64,000 nt of DNA, from contig OX457053.1 in the NCBI GenBank assembly GCA_949752735.1, positions 27,644,997-27,708,996 on the forward strand, written 5' to 3'. Shown here in pieces: positions 51,901-57,043 of this stretch (within the stretch, counting starts at the first letter, position 1; each line of letters begins with the position of its first letter). The DNA is from Lumbricus terrestris (lineage: Eukaryota > Annelida > Clitellata > Crassiclitellata > Lumbricidae). Below the pieces are notes generated by a model. The model was not told the origin of the DNA and ran no database searches. It saw only the letters and a program-made list of their open reading frames with translations. Both the position numbers and the translations under genes were made by a program.

Positions 51901-54900
51901 TCAATGCAAGGACTAGACCTGCAAATGGTCTGGTAATTTCATTGTAATGATGAAATCATGACAAGATTTTAGATCAATGCAAGGACTAGAGCTGGAAATG
52001 GTCTGGTAATTTCACTGTAATGATGAAATCATGACAAAATTTGAGATCAATGCAAGGACTAGAGCTGCAAATGGTCTGGTAATTTCATTGTAATGATGAA
52101 ATCATGACAAAATTTGAGATCAATGCAAGGACTAGACCTGCAAATGGTCTCGTAATTTCACTGTAATGATGAAATCATGACAAAATTTGAGATCAATGCA
52201 AGGACTAGAGCTGGAAATGGTCTAGTAATTTCATTGTAATGATGAAATCATGACAAAATTTGAGATCAATGCAAGGACTAGACCTGCAAATGGTCTGGTA
52301 ATTTCATTGTAATGATGAAATCATGACAAGATTTTAGATCAATGCAAGGACTAGAGCTGGAAATGGTCTGGTAATTTCATTGTAATGATGAAATCATGAC
52401 AAAATTTGAGATCAATGCAAGGACTAGACCTGCAAATGGTCTGGTAATTTCATTGTAATGATGAAATCATGACAAGATTTTAGATCAATGCAAGGACTAG
52501 AGCTGGAAATGGTCTGGTAATTTCACTGTAATGATGAAATCATGACAAAATTTGAGATCAATGCAAGGACTAGAGCTGCAAATGGTCTGGTAATTTCATT
52601 GTATTATGATGAAATCATGACAAAATTTGAGATCAATGCAAGGACTAGACCTGCAAATGGTCTGGTAATTTCATTGTAATGATGAAATCATGACAAGATT
52701 TTAGATCAATGCAAGGACTAGAGCTGGAAATGGTCTGGTAATTTCACTGTAATGATGAAATCATGGCAAAATTTGAGATCAATGCAAGGACTAGACCTGC
52801 AAATGGTCTGGTAATTTCACTGTAATGATGAAATCATGACAAAATTTGAGATCAATGCAAGGACTAGAGCTGGAAATGGTCTGGTAATTTCATTGTAATG
52901 ATGAAATCATGGCAAAATTTGAGATCAATGCAAGGACTTGAGCTGCAAATGGTCTTGTAATTTCATTGTAATGATGAAATCATGACAAAATTCTAGATCT
53001 ATCAAAGCTAGGAATTCATAGAGCTGCAAATGGTTCTGCAACTTCATCAGATCTGATGAAATCACGACAAAATGACGAGATCAGACTGCGTGTGTCATCA
53101 GAAATCACGATGCTTATTCAAACTACACAAATGACTGAACATAAGTTCTACATATATTCAGTCATTGTTTATCGTCTGAAATCACGAACCTTATTCAAAG
53201 TTCACTGCGTTCAAGCGTGGTGCCAAACCCAGAAGATATGCTAGGAATTTAACTGCTTGAGCAACTCAAATATATATATAGCCTATATATATATAATTAT
53301 ATATATAGATGTAGTATATTTGTTTAATATAAATCAGGTCAAGAAGCTGCAGCACGGTTACAGGTAGATGTGAAGAATGTGGTTAGAAAATCACTACGCA
53401 AATGGCCGATTGCAAATTTGGGCATATATCAAGTTTTATACGGCAGAAACTGCACTGGCTGCTCAAGCAAAAACATGAAGTTTAAGATTCCAATGCTCAT
53501 AATAATAATAATAATAATAATATCTTTTCTTTAATTAAATGCCTGCAAGACGCACTGCGCTTTACATTTACAGGTTATGCAGTAATCTTAATTAAACTTA
53601 ACTACCAACTGAACAGACAGCTTTGTAATTAGGCCCAAAAAAAATAATGTTGTGTTTCCGGTAACCCGACCGACCCTCTTTTATTGCCGCGACTCAAATA
53701 ATTTTGTAAAATATTTTTATTTAAAAAAAAATTTTATTAAAAAAAAAATATATTTTTTTTAAATTAATTTTTTTTTGACATTATACGGTGACATTGCCTT
53801 CCGTATATAGAGTTGGATCTTAGGCCAAAAACTAATGTTGTGTTTCCAGTAACCCGACCGACTCACTTTTATTGTCGCAACTCGGAAAATTTTGTGGATT
53901 TTTTTAAATTTACACTTACATTGCCTCCCGTATACGAGATGTACAATTGGAACATCATAATTATAGCCTTCACTAAGCCAGGCGACGATCGTAAGCAGTC
54001 GTCTTTCAAGGTATATAATGGTCTGTTAATTAGAGCAATCAATAATTTCCCACGGTCAGTTTGACAAAGCAGGCGGTTGTGGAGTGGATGGTGGGGGAAA
54101 GAGTAATAGATCTGAAAGGAGAGTTTTCTCACGGTAGCTCGTTGCAGGCATTGAGTACAGGGCCATCTAGCCTGTAGCACATGATGGCTATACACAGCCT
54201 GCTGCAAGTTTATAGTTTAACTTGCTGTTTTTCCGTCCTAAGACAGTCCATTTTTGCTCACTTTATTCCTAAGCTGACTAGGCTCTCTTGTGATCACTGT
54301 GCCCTCCTTTGCTCTCTGCCTCTTTCTGCTCTCTTTTGCTCACTGTGCTCTTGTGTTTATTGTGCCTTTTTGTGCTCAGAGTGCTCTCTTCTACTAACTC
54401 TGCTCCCTTCCGCTCACTGAGCAGTTCCCTTTTATTTCGAGCACTCTTTGGTGAAGAATTTAACATTCATTCATTCAAGTATTTATATAGCACCTTTTCA
54501 AGTTAACTACTCAGAGGGGCTCCCGACTCCAGCATGGCAAAAAAGAACATTTTTCAAGTGAATAGAATGTTTCATTTTATTTTATTGATCTCTCAATTTC
54601 TATAGCGCCTCTTCAAGCTATCTACTCAGAAGCGCTCCCGACTACAGCGTGGACACTGCATTAGAGTTTCACTCCTGACTAACTACTTCCTGGCTGCCAG
54701 TCTTGAGAAACCTCTAGTCTTATCATTCTCACTTGAGCCACCTCTAACGGTGACTAGGGGAAATAAATCTAGCAACCTCTAGATGTAACTAGTCACTGGC
54801 TCGGCCAATCTGGAACGACCCCTAGCAGTGATGTTCTGTTCGCACTCATCTTCCCCTTCCCTTCCCACTTTATCTTACCAGAAAATATGTCAAAATGAAA

Positions 54901-55929
54901 TTAATAGAATTGTTTTCTAGGGCAGTTTTAGGTGCAGACAGTCGGGAAATAGGCAGTTTATACTTGCTTAGAACACGTACTTTGTTGCAGCGTGTACCTT
55001 TATGCAAAAAAGAGTAGTGGGTATAATTTTTCGGACAGTCACTGTATAAAAATATTTTACCAAAATAAAAATATTTTCCGACCTACCTATCCAATTTTTT
55101 AGAGCTCTGTTACCGGAAACACAGCATTATTTTTTTTTGGCCTTACACGGCGCCAATGGCAGCCTACAAAGCAAATCCGCCCAACGGGGGCTCGAACTCA
55201 CTACCTCTCGCACTCTTGGCCAGCGTGTTAACCACTACTCTACCGGGCCCCCCGTAATTGTCTAGCAGGTAAAGCTCTGATTTATCTTATAGGGAGCTTT
55301 GTGTACCAGTGCTATCCAATCCAGGCCGTAGATTCTTTCGCTCTGCTACACATGGTGACCTGGTTGTCCCTATATGGCTCGAACTTTCACAATGCTGCAT
55401 AAAAACTTCGCTGTGGTTGGTCCATCTTTCTGGAATAAGTTACCCAGTAGTCTCCGTAATGAACTTCGTCGTTCTGCACCCCTTTTTCGCAAGCGTTTTA
55501 AACTATTCTCCTCTTTGATCATGGCTAAGTGTCAGGGCGGGAGCACCTCTGAGAAGTTTCTCTTGAAGTGGTGCTATATAAATGTACGATTACAGAAGTT
55601 GGGTTGGCCGTTAGGCTCACTTTTTGCAAACTTCGCACCTGGTCAGAAGAAACATACTTCACATAATGAAACACTTAAAGGGCAAACAAACTGTTCGTTC
55701 ACTTTAATGCAACACATAGGAGAAGTTGAGCTCACTTGATATCGTGCAGGATCTCCTTCGGCATAGTGCCGCACTTTTTCCCTTGCGCCTTCACCTGTAC
55801 TGTGTAGTGCAAGTGATGGAAGCTGATGGTTGAGCTGGTTGATTTAGACATGCTTCTCTGCATTTCTCTACCGTTGTGCGCTTTCTTTGAAAAGCCGACG
55901 GTTGTGACCGTTTCGTTTCTATGCGACAT
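15823..55929 (-). CDS. ABCG2: ABCG2-type half-transporter, complete, 17 coding exons, 675 aa
   Basis: ABC half-transporter of the G family, expected to dimerise in the plasma membrane and export amphipathic compounds using ATP. Joined exons, in order: 55736-55929, 38486-38545, 37004-37271, 32786-32943, 31340-31491, 30206-30292, 29347-29403, 25799-25910, 24663-24768, 23770-23835, 23203-23288, 22497-22586, 21920-22044, 20935-21089, 19184-19273, 17873-17937, 15823-15979. All introns are GT-AG and all phases agree (2,028 nt including TAG). Walker A is G-P-T-G-G-G-K-S with K83; Q-loop Q123; signature V-S-G-G-E 183-187; Walker B D207/E208; switch H240. Six membrane segments follow from about residue 419. 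The order (nucleotide-binding domain first), the G-P-T-G-G-G-K-S-S loop and [10 protein letters not shown] mark ABCG2 rather than white/scarlet or ABCG5/8. Human ABCG2 has 655 residues; the linker here is longer. The start matches the family N-terminus length, and a good 3' splice site (55979-55980) lies 49 bases upstream, implying an upstream non-coding exon. Head-to-head with a phosphotransferase gene; convergent with the giant-exon gene. Confidence 0.93.
16778..17292. repeat. 25-bp minisatellite, about 20 copies
   Basis: Unit gaggacaagtatttactccc plus caaga, nearly identical copies with a few 24- or 28-bp variants. It lies in the last coding intron (15980-17872) of the ABCG2-type gene. Frames across it are open only because the unit lacks stops; it is not a gene. 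Confidence 0.93.
17618..17800 (-). mobile_element. tRNA-derived SINE (family 1)
   Basis: On the minus strand the head has a box-A-like sequence (ttggtgtagtggtgg) and box B (ggttcgaatcc), then a body ending near the tail. The 3' tail is degenerate. Confidence 0.75.
17873..17937 (-). CDS. ABCG2: ABCG2-type gene, exon 16 (extracellular loop 3)
   Basis: A 65-nt exon between ttcag and gtaagt. The loop has the sequon N619-D-T, aligned with the glycosylated N596 of human ABCG2, and no cysteine. Confidence 0.9.
18034..18371. mobile_element. hAT-type MITE, 338 bp (CAGTGGTTCCCAACC family)
   Basis: Terminal inverted repeats cagtggttcccaacc and ggttgggaaccactg, with flanks ATCTACAG and ATCTATGG (6 of 8 matching). 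Sister copies are at 35260-35577 and 37676-38005. It lies in the intron between exons 15 and 16 of the ABCG2-type gene. Confidence 0.85.
18710..18850. repeat. (GTAT)n microsatellite
   Basis: Imperfect gtat/gtgt tetranucleotide tract. Open frames across it (Tyr/Val/Cys- or His/Thr-rich) are artefacts. Confidence 0.95.
19184..19273 (-). CDS. ABCG2: ABCG2-type gene, exon 15 (leucine plug)
   Basis: A 90-nt exon between ttttag and gtaagt. It contains G-G-L577-L578-V-N-L, matching the di-leucine plug of human ABCG2 (L554/L555), then W-L-S-W-L-Q-Y. Confidence 0.94.
19440..19985 (+). mobile_element. Unclassified retroelement-like fragment with (TGA)n tail
   Basis: GC-richer than its surroundings and ending in a (gatgat)n tract at 19957-19978, like the simple-repeat tails of RTE-type LINEs or their SINEs. 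Frames are broken. Family not identified. Confidence 0.35.
20200..20480 (+). mobile_element. Possible retroelement relic with Cys cluster
   Basis: One frame reads [12 protein letters not shown] before a stop. The cysteine spacing loosely recalls the C-terminal region of Penelope-like elements. Frames are broken; tentative. Confidence 0.2.
20664..20896 (-). mobile_element. tRNA-derived SINE (family 1), near full length
   Basis: Minus-strand box A (ttggtgtagtggtga) and box B (agttcgaatcc). The body contains the ttgagcaagttcttcactcg region, and the 3' end has the gggagcgcctctgagtag motif with an (AAAT)n tail. It ends 38 bases from the donor of ABCG2-type exon 14. Confidence 0.85.
20935..21089 (-). 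CDS. ABCG2: ABCG2-type gene, exon 14 (TM4-TM5)
   Basis: A 155-nt exon between tttag and gtaggt, residues 521-572. It holds two hydrophobic segments, with a small-residue-rich stretch (T-M-A-A-S-A-I-G) and C-Y-V-I-M-M at the end. Confidence 0.92.
21141..21284 (+). mobile_element. LINE/SINE 3' tail fragment
   Basis: Contains gccgggagcgctccagagta, cttgaagaggcgctatataa and an (AAAT)n end, the shared tail of the SINE and LINE families here. 5'-truncated. Confidence 0.7.
21920..22044 (-). CDS. ABCG2: ABCG2-type gene, exon 13 (TM3)
   Basis: A 125-nt exon between atgtag and gtatgt, residues 479-520. It contains G-F-Y-R-V-S-A-Y and P-M-R505-L-V-P. R505 corresponds to human R482, known to influence substrate range. 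Confidence 0.93.
22497..22586 (-). CDS. ABCG2: ABCG2-type gene, exon 12 (TM2)
   Basis: A 90-nt exon between gttag and gtgagt. TM2 carries N459 and F462 in the N-Q-x-F motif, which correspond to substrate-pocket residues N436 and F439 of human ABCG2, then S-A-V-E-L-F and E-R. Confidence 0.92.
22766..22869 (+). mobile_element. SINE (family 1) head fragment
   Basis: tRNA-like head with box A (gcggtagtgtagggg) and box B (agttcgaatcc), truncated or decayed after the head, followed by (CATA)n. Confidence 0.65.
22874..23170. repeat. (CATA)n/(CA)n microsatellite, interrupted by a MITE
   Basis: Tetranucleotide tract on both sides of the 96-bp element at 23041-23136, in the intron between exons 11 and 12 of the ABCG2-type gene. 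Confidence 0.93.
23041..23136. mobile_element. Tc1/mariner-like MITE, 96 bp
   Basis: Inverted ends cagggtggct and agccaccctg, flanked by TA on each side (23039-23040, 23137-23138), within a CATA microsatellite. The size and TA target suggest a Tc1/mariner-type miniature element. Confidence 0.65.
23203..23288 (-). CDS. ABCG2: ABCG2-type gene, exon 11 (TM1)
   Basis: An 86-nt exon between gttag and gtcggt. It holds the hydrophobic run [14 protein letters not shown] (TM1) followed by S-A-I-Q-N-R. Confidence 0.93.
23770..23835 (-). CDS. ABCG2: ABCG2-type gene, exon 10 (connecting helix)
   Basis: A 66-nt exon between ttacag and gttggt. It encodes L-R-Y-V-S-K-R and R-N-P-Q-T-S-I, the conserved amphipathic connecting helix leading into membrane segment 1. 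Confidence 0.93.
24388..24635. mobile_element. hAT-type MITE, 248 bp, perfect 8-bp duplication
   Basis: Ends caaggccgtagctagg and cctggctacgaccttg (14 of 16 complementary), flanked by identical GCTCACAT at 24380-24387 and 24636-24643. Inserted just beyond the donor of exon 9 of the ABCG2-type gene. Confidence 0.9.
24663..24768 (-). CDS. ABCG2: ABCG2-type gene, exon 9 (linker)
   Basis: A 106-nt exon between ttttag and gtctgt, residues 363-398, ending Y-S-T-G-F-L-T-Q just before the connecting helix. A hAT MITE lies 27 bases beyond the donor. Confidence 0.8.
25135..25200. repeat. (GATA)n-type microsatellite
   Basis: Tandem gata/gaca units. A second, (GGTA)n-like tract with atagatagatacttaggta lies at 25385-25441. 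Confidence 0.9.
25446..25700 (-). mobile_element. LINE 3' end with coding relic
   Basis: On the minus strand it encodes [19 protein letters not shown] and K-H-L-K-T-V-L-F, the C-terminal region typical of CR1/L2-type reverse transcriptase proteins. It ends G-S-A-S-E-stop in the shared tail and a (TGAA)n repeat. Confidence 0.75.
25799..25910 (-). CDS. ABCG2: ABCG2-type gene, exon 8 (linker)
   Basis: A 112-nt exon between ctgtag and gtatgc, residues 326-362. It contains [13 protein letters not shown], matching the conserved helix before the membrane domain. Confidence 0.8.
25950..26305 (+). mobile_element. LINE 3' end with coding relic and (GAAT)n tail
   Basis: Encodes [15 protein letters not shown] and a short Phe-rich end. 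The stop codon lies inside the shared tail gggagcgcctctgagtag, followed by cttgaaggggcgctatataa and (GAAT)n. Confidence 0.8.
27170..27400 (+). mobile_element. LINE 3' end fragment
   Basis: Same tail (gggagcgcatccgagtag ... cttgaaggagcactatataa) with an (ATG/AAT)n end and a short, decayed coding relic before it. Confidence 0.65.
28037..28215 (+). mobile_element. tRNA-derived SINE (family 2-like)
   Basis: tRNA-like box A (gcggtagcacattggat) and box B (gagttcgattccc), then a body with ggcttgt/ctgttctgttag sequences related to the family at 59501-59722. Partial body copies occur at 27640-27740 and 28870-28950. Confidence 0.6.
28640..28700. repeat. CT-rich low-complexity tract
   Basis: (ccctccctcc)n-like tract next to a short AT dinucleotide run (28553-28588) and a dispersed ctagctgtacccggccacg sequence. 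Confidence 0.85.
29045..29215 (-). mobile_element. LINE 3'-region fragment
   Basis: On the minus strand it encodes [10 protein letters not shown], matching the same segment of the LINE relics at 32385 and 55300. Confidence 0.6.
29347..29403 (-). CDS. ABCG2: ABCG2-type gene, exon 7 (linker, probable in-frame cassette)
   Basis: A 57-nt exon between ctttcag and gtatcg, with a charged 19-residue linker sequence. Both flanking introns have the same phase, so it can be skipped without frame shift. The linker is variable in this family, so support comes only from splice sites and frame. Confidence 0.6.
29876..30092 (+). mobile_element. tRNA-derived SINE (family 1), near full length
   Basis: Box A (gtggtggtgtagtagg), box-B-like ggtttcaatcc, the conserved body (gagcaagtccttcactc, cggcgtgaaactccgattc) and the tail gcgtctctgagtag...cttgaaagggcactatagaa with (AAAT)n. 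In intron 6 of the ABCG2-type gene. Confidence 0.88.
30206..30292 (-). CDS. ABCG2: ABCG2-type gene, exon 6 (end of nucleotide-binding domain)
   Basis: An 87-nt exon between ttgtag and gtgacg, residues 278-306. It contains [15 protein letters not shown], the conserved end of the ATPase domain. A minisatellite begins about 10 bases upstream of the acceptor on the gene strand. Confidence 0.93.
30305..30815. repeat. 21-bp minisatellite, about 24 copies
   Basis: Unit atgcatcaaggactcaaaga plus c. A few copies are deleted or shortened. It starts about 12 bases from ABCG2-type exon 6, in the intron upstream of it, so on the gene strand it supplies most of the 3' splice-site region. Confidence 0.94.
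31340..31491 (-). CDS. ABCG2: ABCG2-type gene, exon 5 (H-loop)
   Basis: A 152-nt exon between cttcag and gtaagc, residues 227-277. It contains T-I-I-F-S-I-H240-Q-P-R and F-K-L-F-D, then F-H-G-P-A. Confidence 0.95.
31730..31893 (-). mobile_element. tRNA-derived SINE (family 1), degenerate
   Basis: Minus strand: box-B-like ggttcaaatcc, the body with tccgattcggtgtccgtg, and the tail at 31730. Internally shortened. Confidence 0.65.
32219..32325 (+). mobile_element. LINE/SINE 3' tail fragment
   Basis: Contains ggccgggagcacctctgagt and cttgaaggggcgctatataa with no preceding coding relic. Confidence 0.6.
32385..32705 (+). mobile_element. LINE 3' end with coding relic
   Basis: Encodes [17 protein letters not shown], then [14 protein letters not shown] and R-K-R-L-K-T-I-L-F, a typical C-terminus of CR1/L2-type LINE proteins. 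Shared tail and a (TTACAA)n end. Confidence 0.78.
32786..32943 (-). CDS. ABCG2: ABCG2-type gene, exon 4 (signature and Walker B)
   Basis: A 158-nt exon between ccacag and gtagcg, residues 175-226. It encodes [12 protein letters not shown] and V-L-F-L-D207-E208-P-T-T-G-L-D, all intact. Confidence 0.95.
32991..33163. mobile_element. MITE-like element with long inverted ends (copy 1 of 3)
   Basis: Ends gtgcttaaagtgtgg and cacactttaag are inverted complements and the interior is partly palindromic (cctggacgc / gcgtccatg). Related copies are at 38634-38793 and 58889-59031. Target duplication unclear. Confidence 0.55.
35260..35577. mobile_element. hAT-type MITE, 318 bp, perfect 8-bp duplication
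   Basis: Member of the CAGTGGTTCCCAACC family with degraded ends (gagcggttccc / gggcaacactg), flanked by identical CCCTAACC at 35252-35259 and 35578-35585. Confidence 0.88.
35827..36289. mobile_element. DNA-transposon-like element, 463 bp, 34-bp TIRs and internal motif array
   Basis: The first and last 34 bases are inverted complements except about one base, starting tcgatggccaagagcacaga. The interior carries several copies, in both orientations, of gtcgtatctgc (around 35845, 35940, 35978, 36008, 36025, 36055, 36078, 36262). No coding capacity. Confidence 0.75.
36771..36968 (+). mobile_element. tRNA-derived SINE (family 1)
   Basis: Box A ggtggtgtagtgggc and box B ggttcaaatcc, the conserved body and tail (agcacttcggagtagc, cttgaagggg), ending in (CATA)n. 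It ends about 35 bases from the donor of ABCG2-type exon 3. A separate tail fragment lies at 36670-36735. Confidence 0.8.
37004..37271 (-). CDS. ABCG2: ABCG2-type gene, exon 3 (Q-loop)
   Basis: A 268-nt exon between ccctag and gtaaga, residues 85-174. It contains L-L-D-V-L-A-G-R-K and the Q-loop Y-V-V-Q123-D-D. The residue matching human Q141 is M138. From memory, human uses two exons (115 + 153 nt) for the same 268 nt, suggesting intron gain or loss. Confidence 0.95.
37676..38005. mobile_element. hAT-type MITE, 330 bp (CAGTGGTTCCCAACC family)
   Basis: Ends cagtggttcccaacc and ggttgggaatcactg, flanks CTCTACAT and CTATGCAT (6 of 8). In inverse orientation to the copy at 18034-18371. Lies in intron 2 of the ABCG2-type gene. 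Confidence 0.83.
38486..38545 (-). CDS. ABCG2: ABCG2-type gene, exon 2 (Walker A)
   Basis: A 60-nt exon between tttacag and gtaagc. It encodes the phosphate-binding loop G77-P-T-G-G-G-K83-S-S. As I recall, the human gene also has a 60-nt exon at this place. Confidence 0.95.
38634..38793. mobile_element. MITE-like element with long inverted ends (copy 2 of 3)
   Basis: Starts cataaagtgtgcctgg and ends ccacactttaagcactg. It shares the palindromic ggacggcgtccatgcac interior with the copy at 32991-33163. Confidence 0.55.
38861..39091 (+). mobile_element. tRNA-derived SINE (family 1), full length
   Basis: Box A cggtggtctagtgatg, box B ggttcaaatcc, the body with ttgagcaagtccttcactcg, and a tail ggagcacctttgagtag with (AAAT)n. 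Another tail fragment follows at 39092-39160. Confidence 0.87.
40238..40656 (+). mobile_element. Two LINE 3' ends in tandem
   Basis: The first (40238-40495) encodes [15 protein letters not shown] and ends in the tail with (GAAT)n. The second (40505-40656) has the C-F-R-K-R-L-K-T-type end and the same tail with (TTACAA)n. Both are 5'-truncated. Confidence 0.72.
41368..53085. repeat. Satellite array, 73/75-bp unit, roughly 155-160 copies, inside ABCG2 intron 1
   Basis: The basic unit is 73 bp (tgatgaaatcatgacaaaat, ttgagatcaatgcaaggact, agagctgcaaatggtctggt, aatttcattgtaa in sequence). A 75-bp variant has tattatgatg for taatgatg. Subfamilies are regional: gctcgaaatgg (41600-42450), gttggaaacgg (44790-47590), gaaaaaattt (48200-48600), gacaagattt (48870-52720), gacctgcaaatgg (51600-52830). 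The right end decays from about 52990. The unit contains a small hairpin (ATGAT-GAA-ATCAT). The 75-bp variant makes short open frames of a 25-residue repeat, but 73-bp units close them, so it is non-coding. The array takes up about two thirds of the 17.2-kb first coding intron of the ABCG2-type gene. Copy number is estimated from length. Confidence 0.95.
53632..55142. mobile_element. PIF/Harbinger-like MITE, 1,511 bp, with nested insertion
   Basis: Ends ggcccaaaaaaaataatgtt... and the inverted complement ...ttaccggaaacacagcatta + ttttttttggcc, flanked by TTA on both sides (53629-53631 and 55143-55145). A 3-bp TTA/TAA duplication and GGCC termini are typical of PIF/Harbinger. The segment of about 740 bp between roughly 53937 and 54677 is absent from the sister copy at 56262-57043 and contains a CT-rich tract plus LINE and SINE tail pieces, so it is a later insertion or rearrangement. 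No transposase is encoded. Confidence 0.85.
54465..54676 (-). mobile_element. LINE and SINE tail fragments nested in the MITE
   Basis: Two copies of the shared tail on the minus strand (54470-54535 and 54573-54676), each ending in simple repeats. The second is cut off where MITE sequence resumes. Confidence 0.6.
55300..55600 (+). mobile_element. LINE 3' end with coding relic
   Basis: Encodes the broken series [17 protein letters not shown] and [14 protein letters not shown] in two frames, then the shared tail (gggagcacctctgagaag) and a tgtacgattaca end. Confidence 0.72.
55736..55929 (-). CDS. ABCG2: ABCG2-type gene, coding exon 1 (residues 1-64)
   Basis: Starts at ATG 55929-55927 and ends before the donor gtgagc, leaving two bases of a split Asn codon. 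It encodes the cytosolic N-terminus and the first strand of the nucleotide-binding domain (S-F-H-H-L-H-Y, then K-E-I-L-H-D-I). Its join to exon 2, 17 kb away, restores the family sequence I-N-G-x-x-K-x-G. Confidence 0.9.
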
Positions 55930-56261
55930 GATTATTCGAGATCAAGAACTGGGGATTCTAAGCTTGTAGCTGCAATCACTGAAAAAAAAACGGTCAAATT
56001 AGAGCTCAACTTAAATCAAATGTTCATGACCACAGACCTTGTAGTTCTTGGTAATTTAATTGGTCTCCTGGAGTCAGTAATTCAAGCATCAGTTAAATCC
56101 AATTTTTTAATAAATGAATTTGCACCAACCGGCCAATACAAGTACTGGTAAGCTGTATCTGTTATGATTTACAATACCTACATACTGAGACTGTGTCAGT
56201 AGCACAGTGCTTTTACAATTAGGTCCTCATTCAATTTTTTGTGTGATCTGATATATTTAGG

Positions 56262-57043
56262 CAAAAAAAAATTATGTTGTGTTTCCGGTAACAGAGCTCC
56301 AAAAAATTGGATAGGTAGGTCGAAAAATATTTTTATTTTGGTAAAATATTTTTATTCAGTGACTATCCGAAAAATTATACCCAACTACTCTTTTTTGCAT
56401 AAAGGTACATGCTGCAACAAAGTACGTGTTCTAAGCAAGTATAAACTGCCTATTTCCTCGACTGTCTGCACCTAAAATTGCTCTAGAAAACAATTCTATT
56501 AATTTCATTTTGTTGACATCTTTTCTGGTAAGATAAAGTGGGAAGGGAAGGGGAAGATGAGTGCGAACAGAACATCACTGCTAAGGGTCGTTCCAGACTG
56601 GCCGAGCCAGTGACTAGTTACACCTAGAGGTTGCTAGATTTTTTTCCCTAGTCACCATTAGAGGTGGCTCAAGTGAGAATGATAAGGCTAGAGGTTTCTC
56701 AAAACTGGCAACCAGGAAGTAGTTAGGCACTCTTAGAAACTCTAAGGCAATGTCACTGTAAATAAAAAATTTACACAAAACTTTCCAAGTCGCGGCAATA
56801 AAAGTGAGTTGGTCGAGTTACCGGAACACAAAATTTTTTTGGCCGAAGATCCAACTCTATACGGAAGACAATGTCACCGTATTATGTCAATAAAAAAAAA
56901 CTAAAGAAATTTTTTTTATGAAATTTTTTTTTATGAAATTTTTTTTCAAATAAAAAAATATTTTACAAAATTATTTGAGTCGCGGCAATAAAAGAGGGTC
57001 GGTCGGGTTACCGGAAACACAACATTATTTTTTTGGGCCTTAT
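56262..57043. mobile_element. PIF/Harbinger-like MITE, about 780 bp, uninterrupted copy
   Basis: Inverted relative to the copy at 53632-55142. The terminal inverted repeats share atgttgtgtttccggtaac, flanked by TTA on the left (tttaggc) and on the right (gccttat). Near the right end a second, diverged TIR (56815-56850) lies inside the first. It is not coding. Confidence 0.82.

Larger units (their letters stand above)
53500..55253 (-). mobile_element. tRNA-derived SINE (family 2), split by a MITE at 53632-55142
   Basis: Its two halves, 53500-53631 and 55143-55253, join at ttgtaatta/ttacacgg to give the same sequence as the uninterrupted copy at 59501-59722 (opposite strand). The head has box-B-like gagttcgagcccc and a box A region (gtagagtagtggtta) on the minus strand; the 3' end carries (ATT)n. 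Confidence 0.85.

Noticed and set aside
41368..53085. CRISPR-like or coding interpretation of the 73/75-bp array
   Set aside because: There are no spacers between repeats; the units are directly joined and vary by substitutions, and the host is an animal gene intron. Short frames of a 25-residue repeat exist only where 75-bp units adjoin and are closed by 73-bp units.
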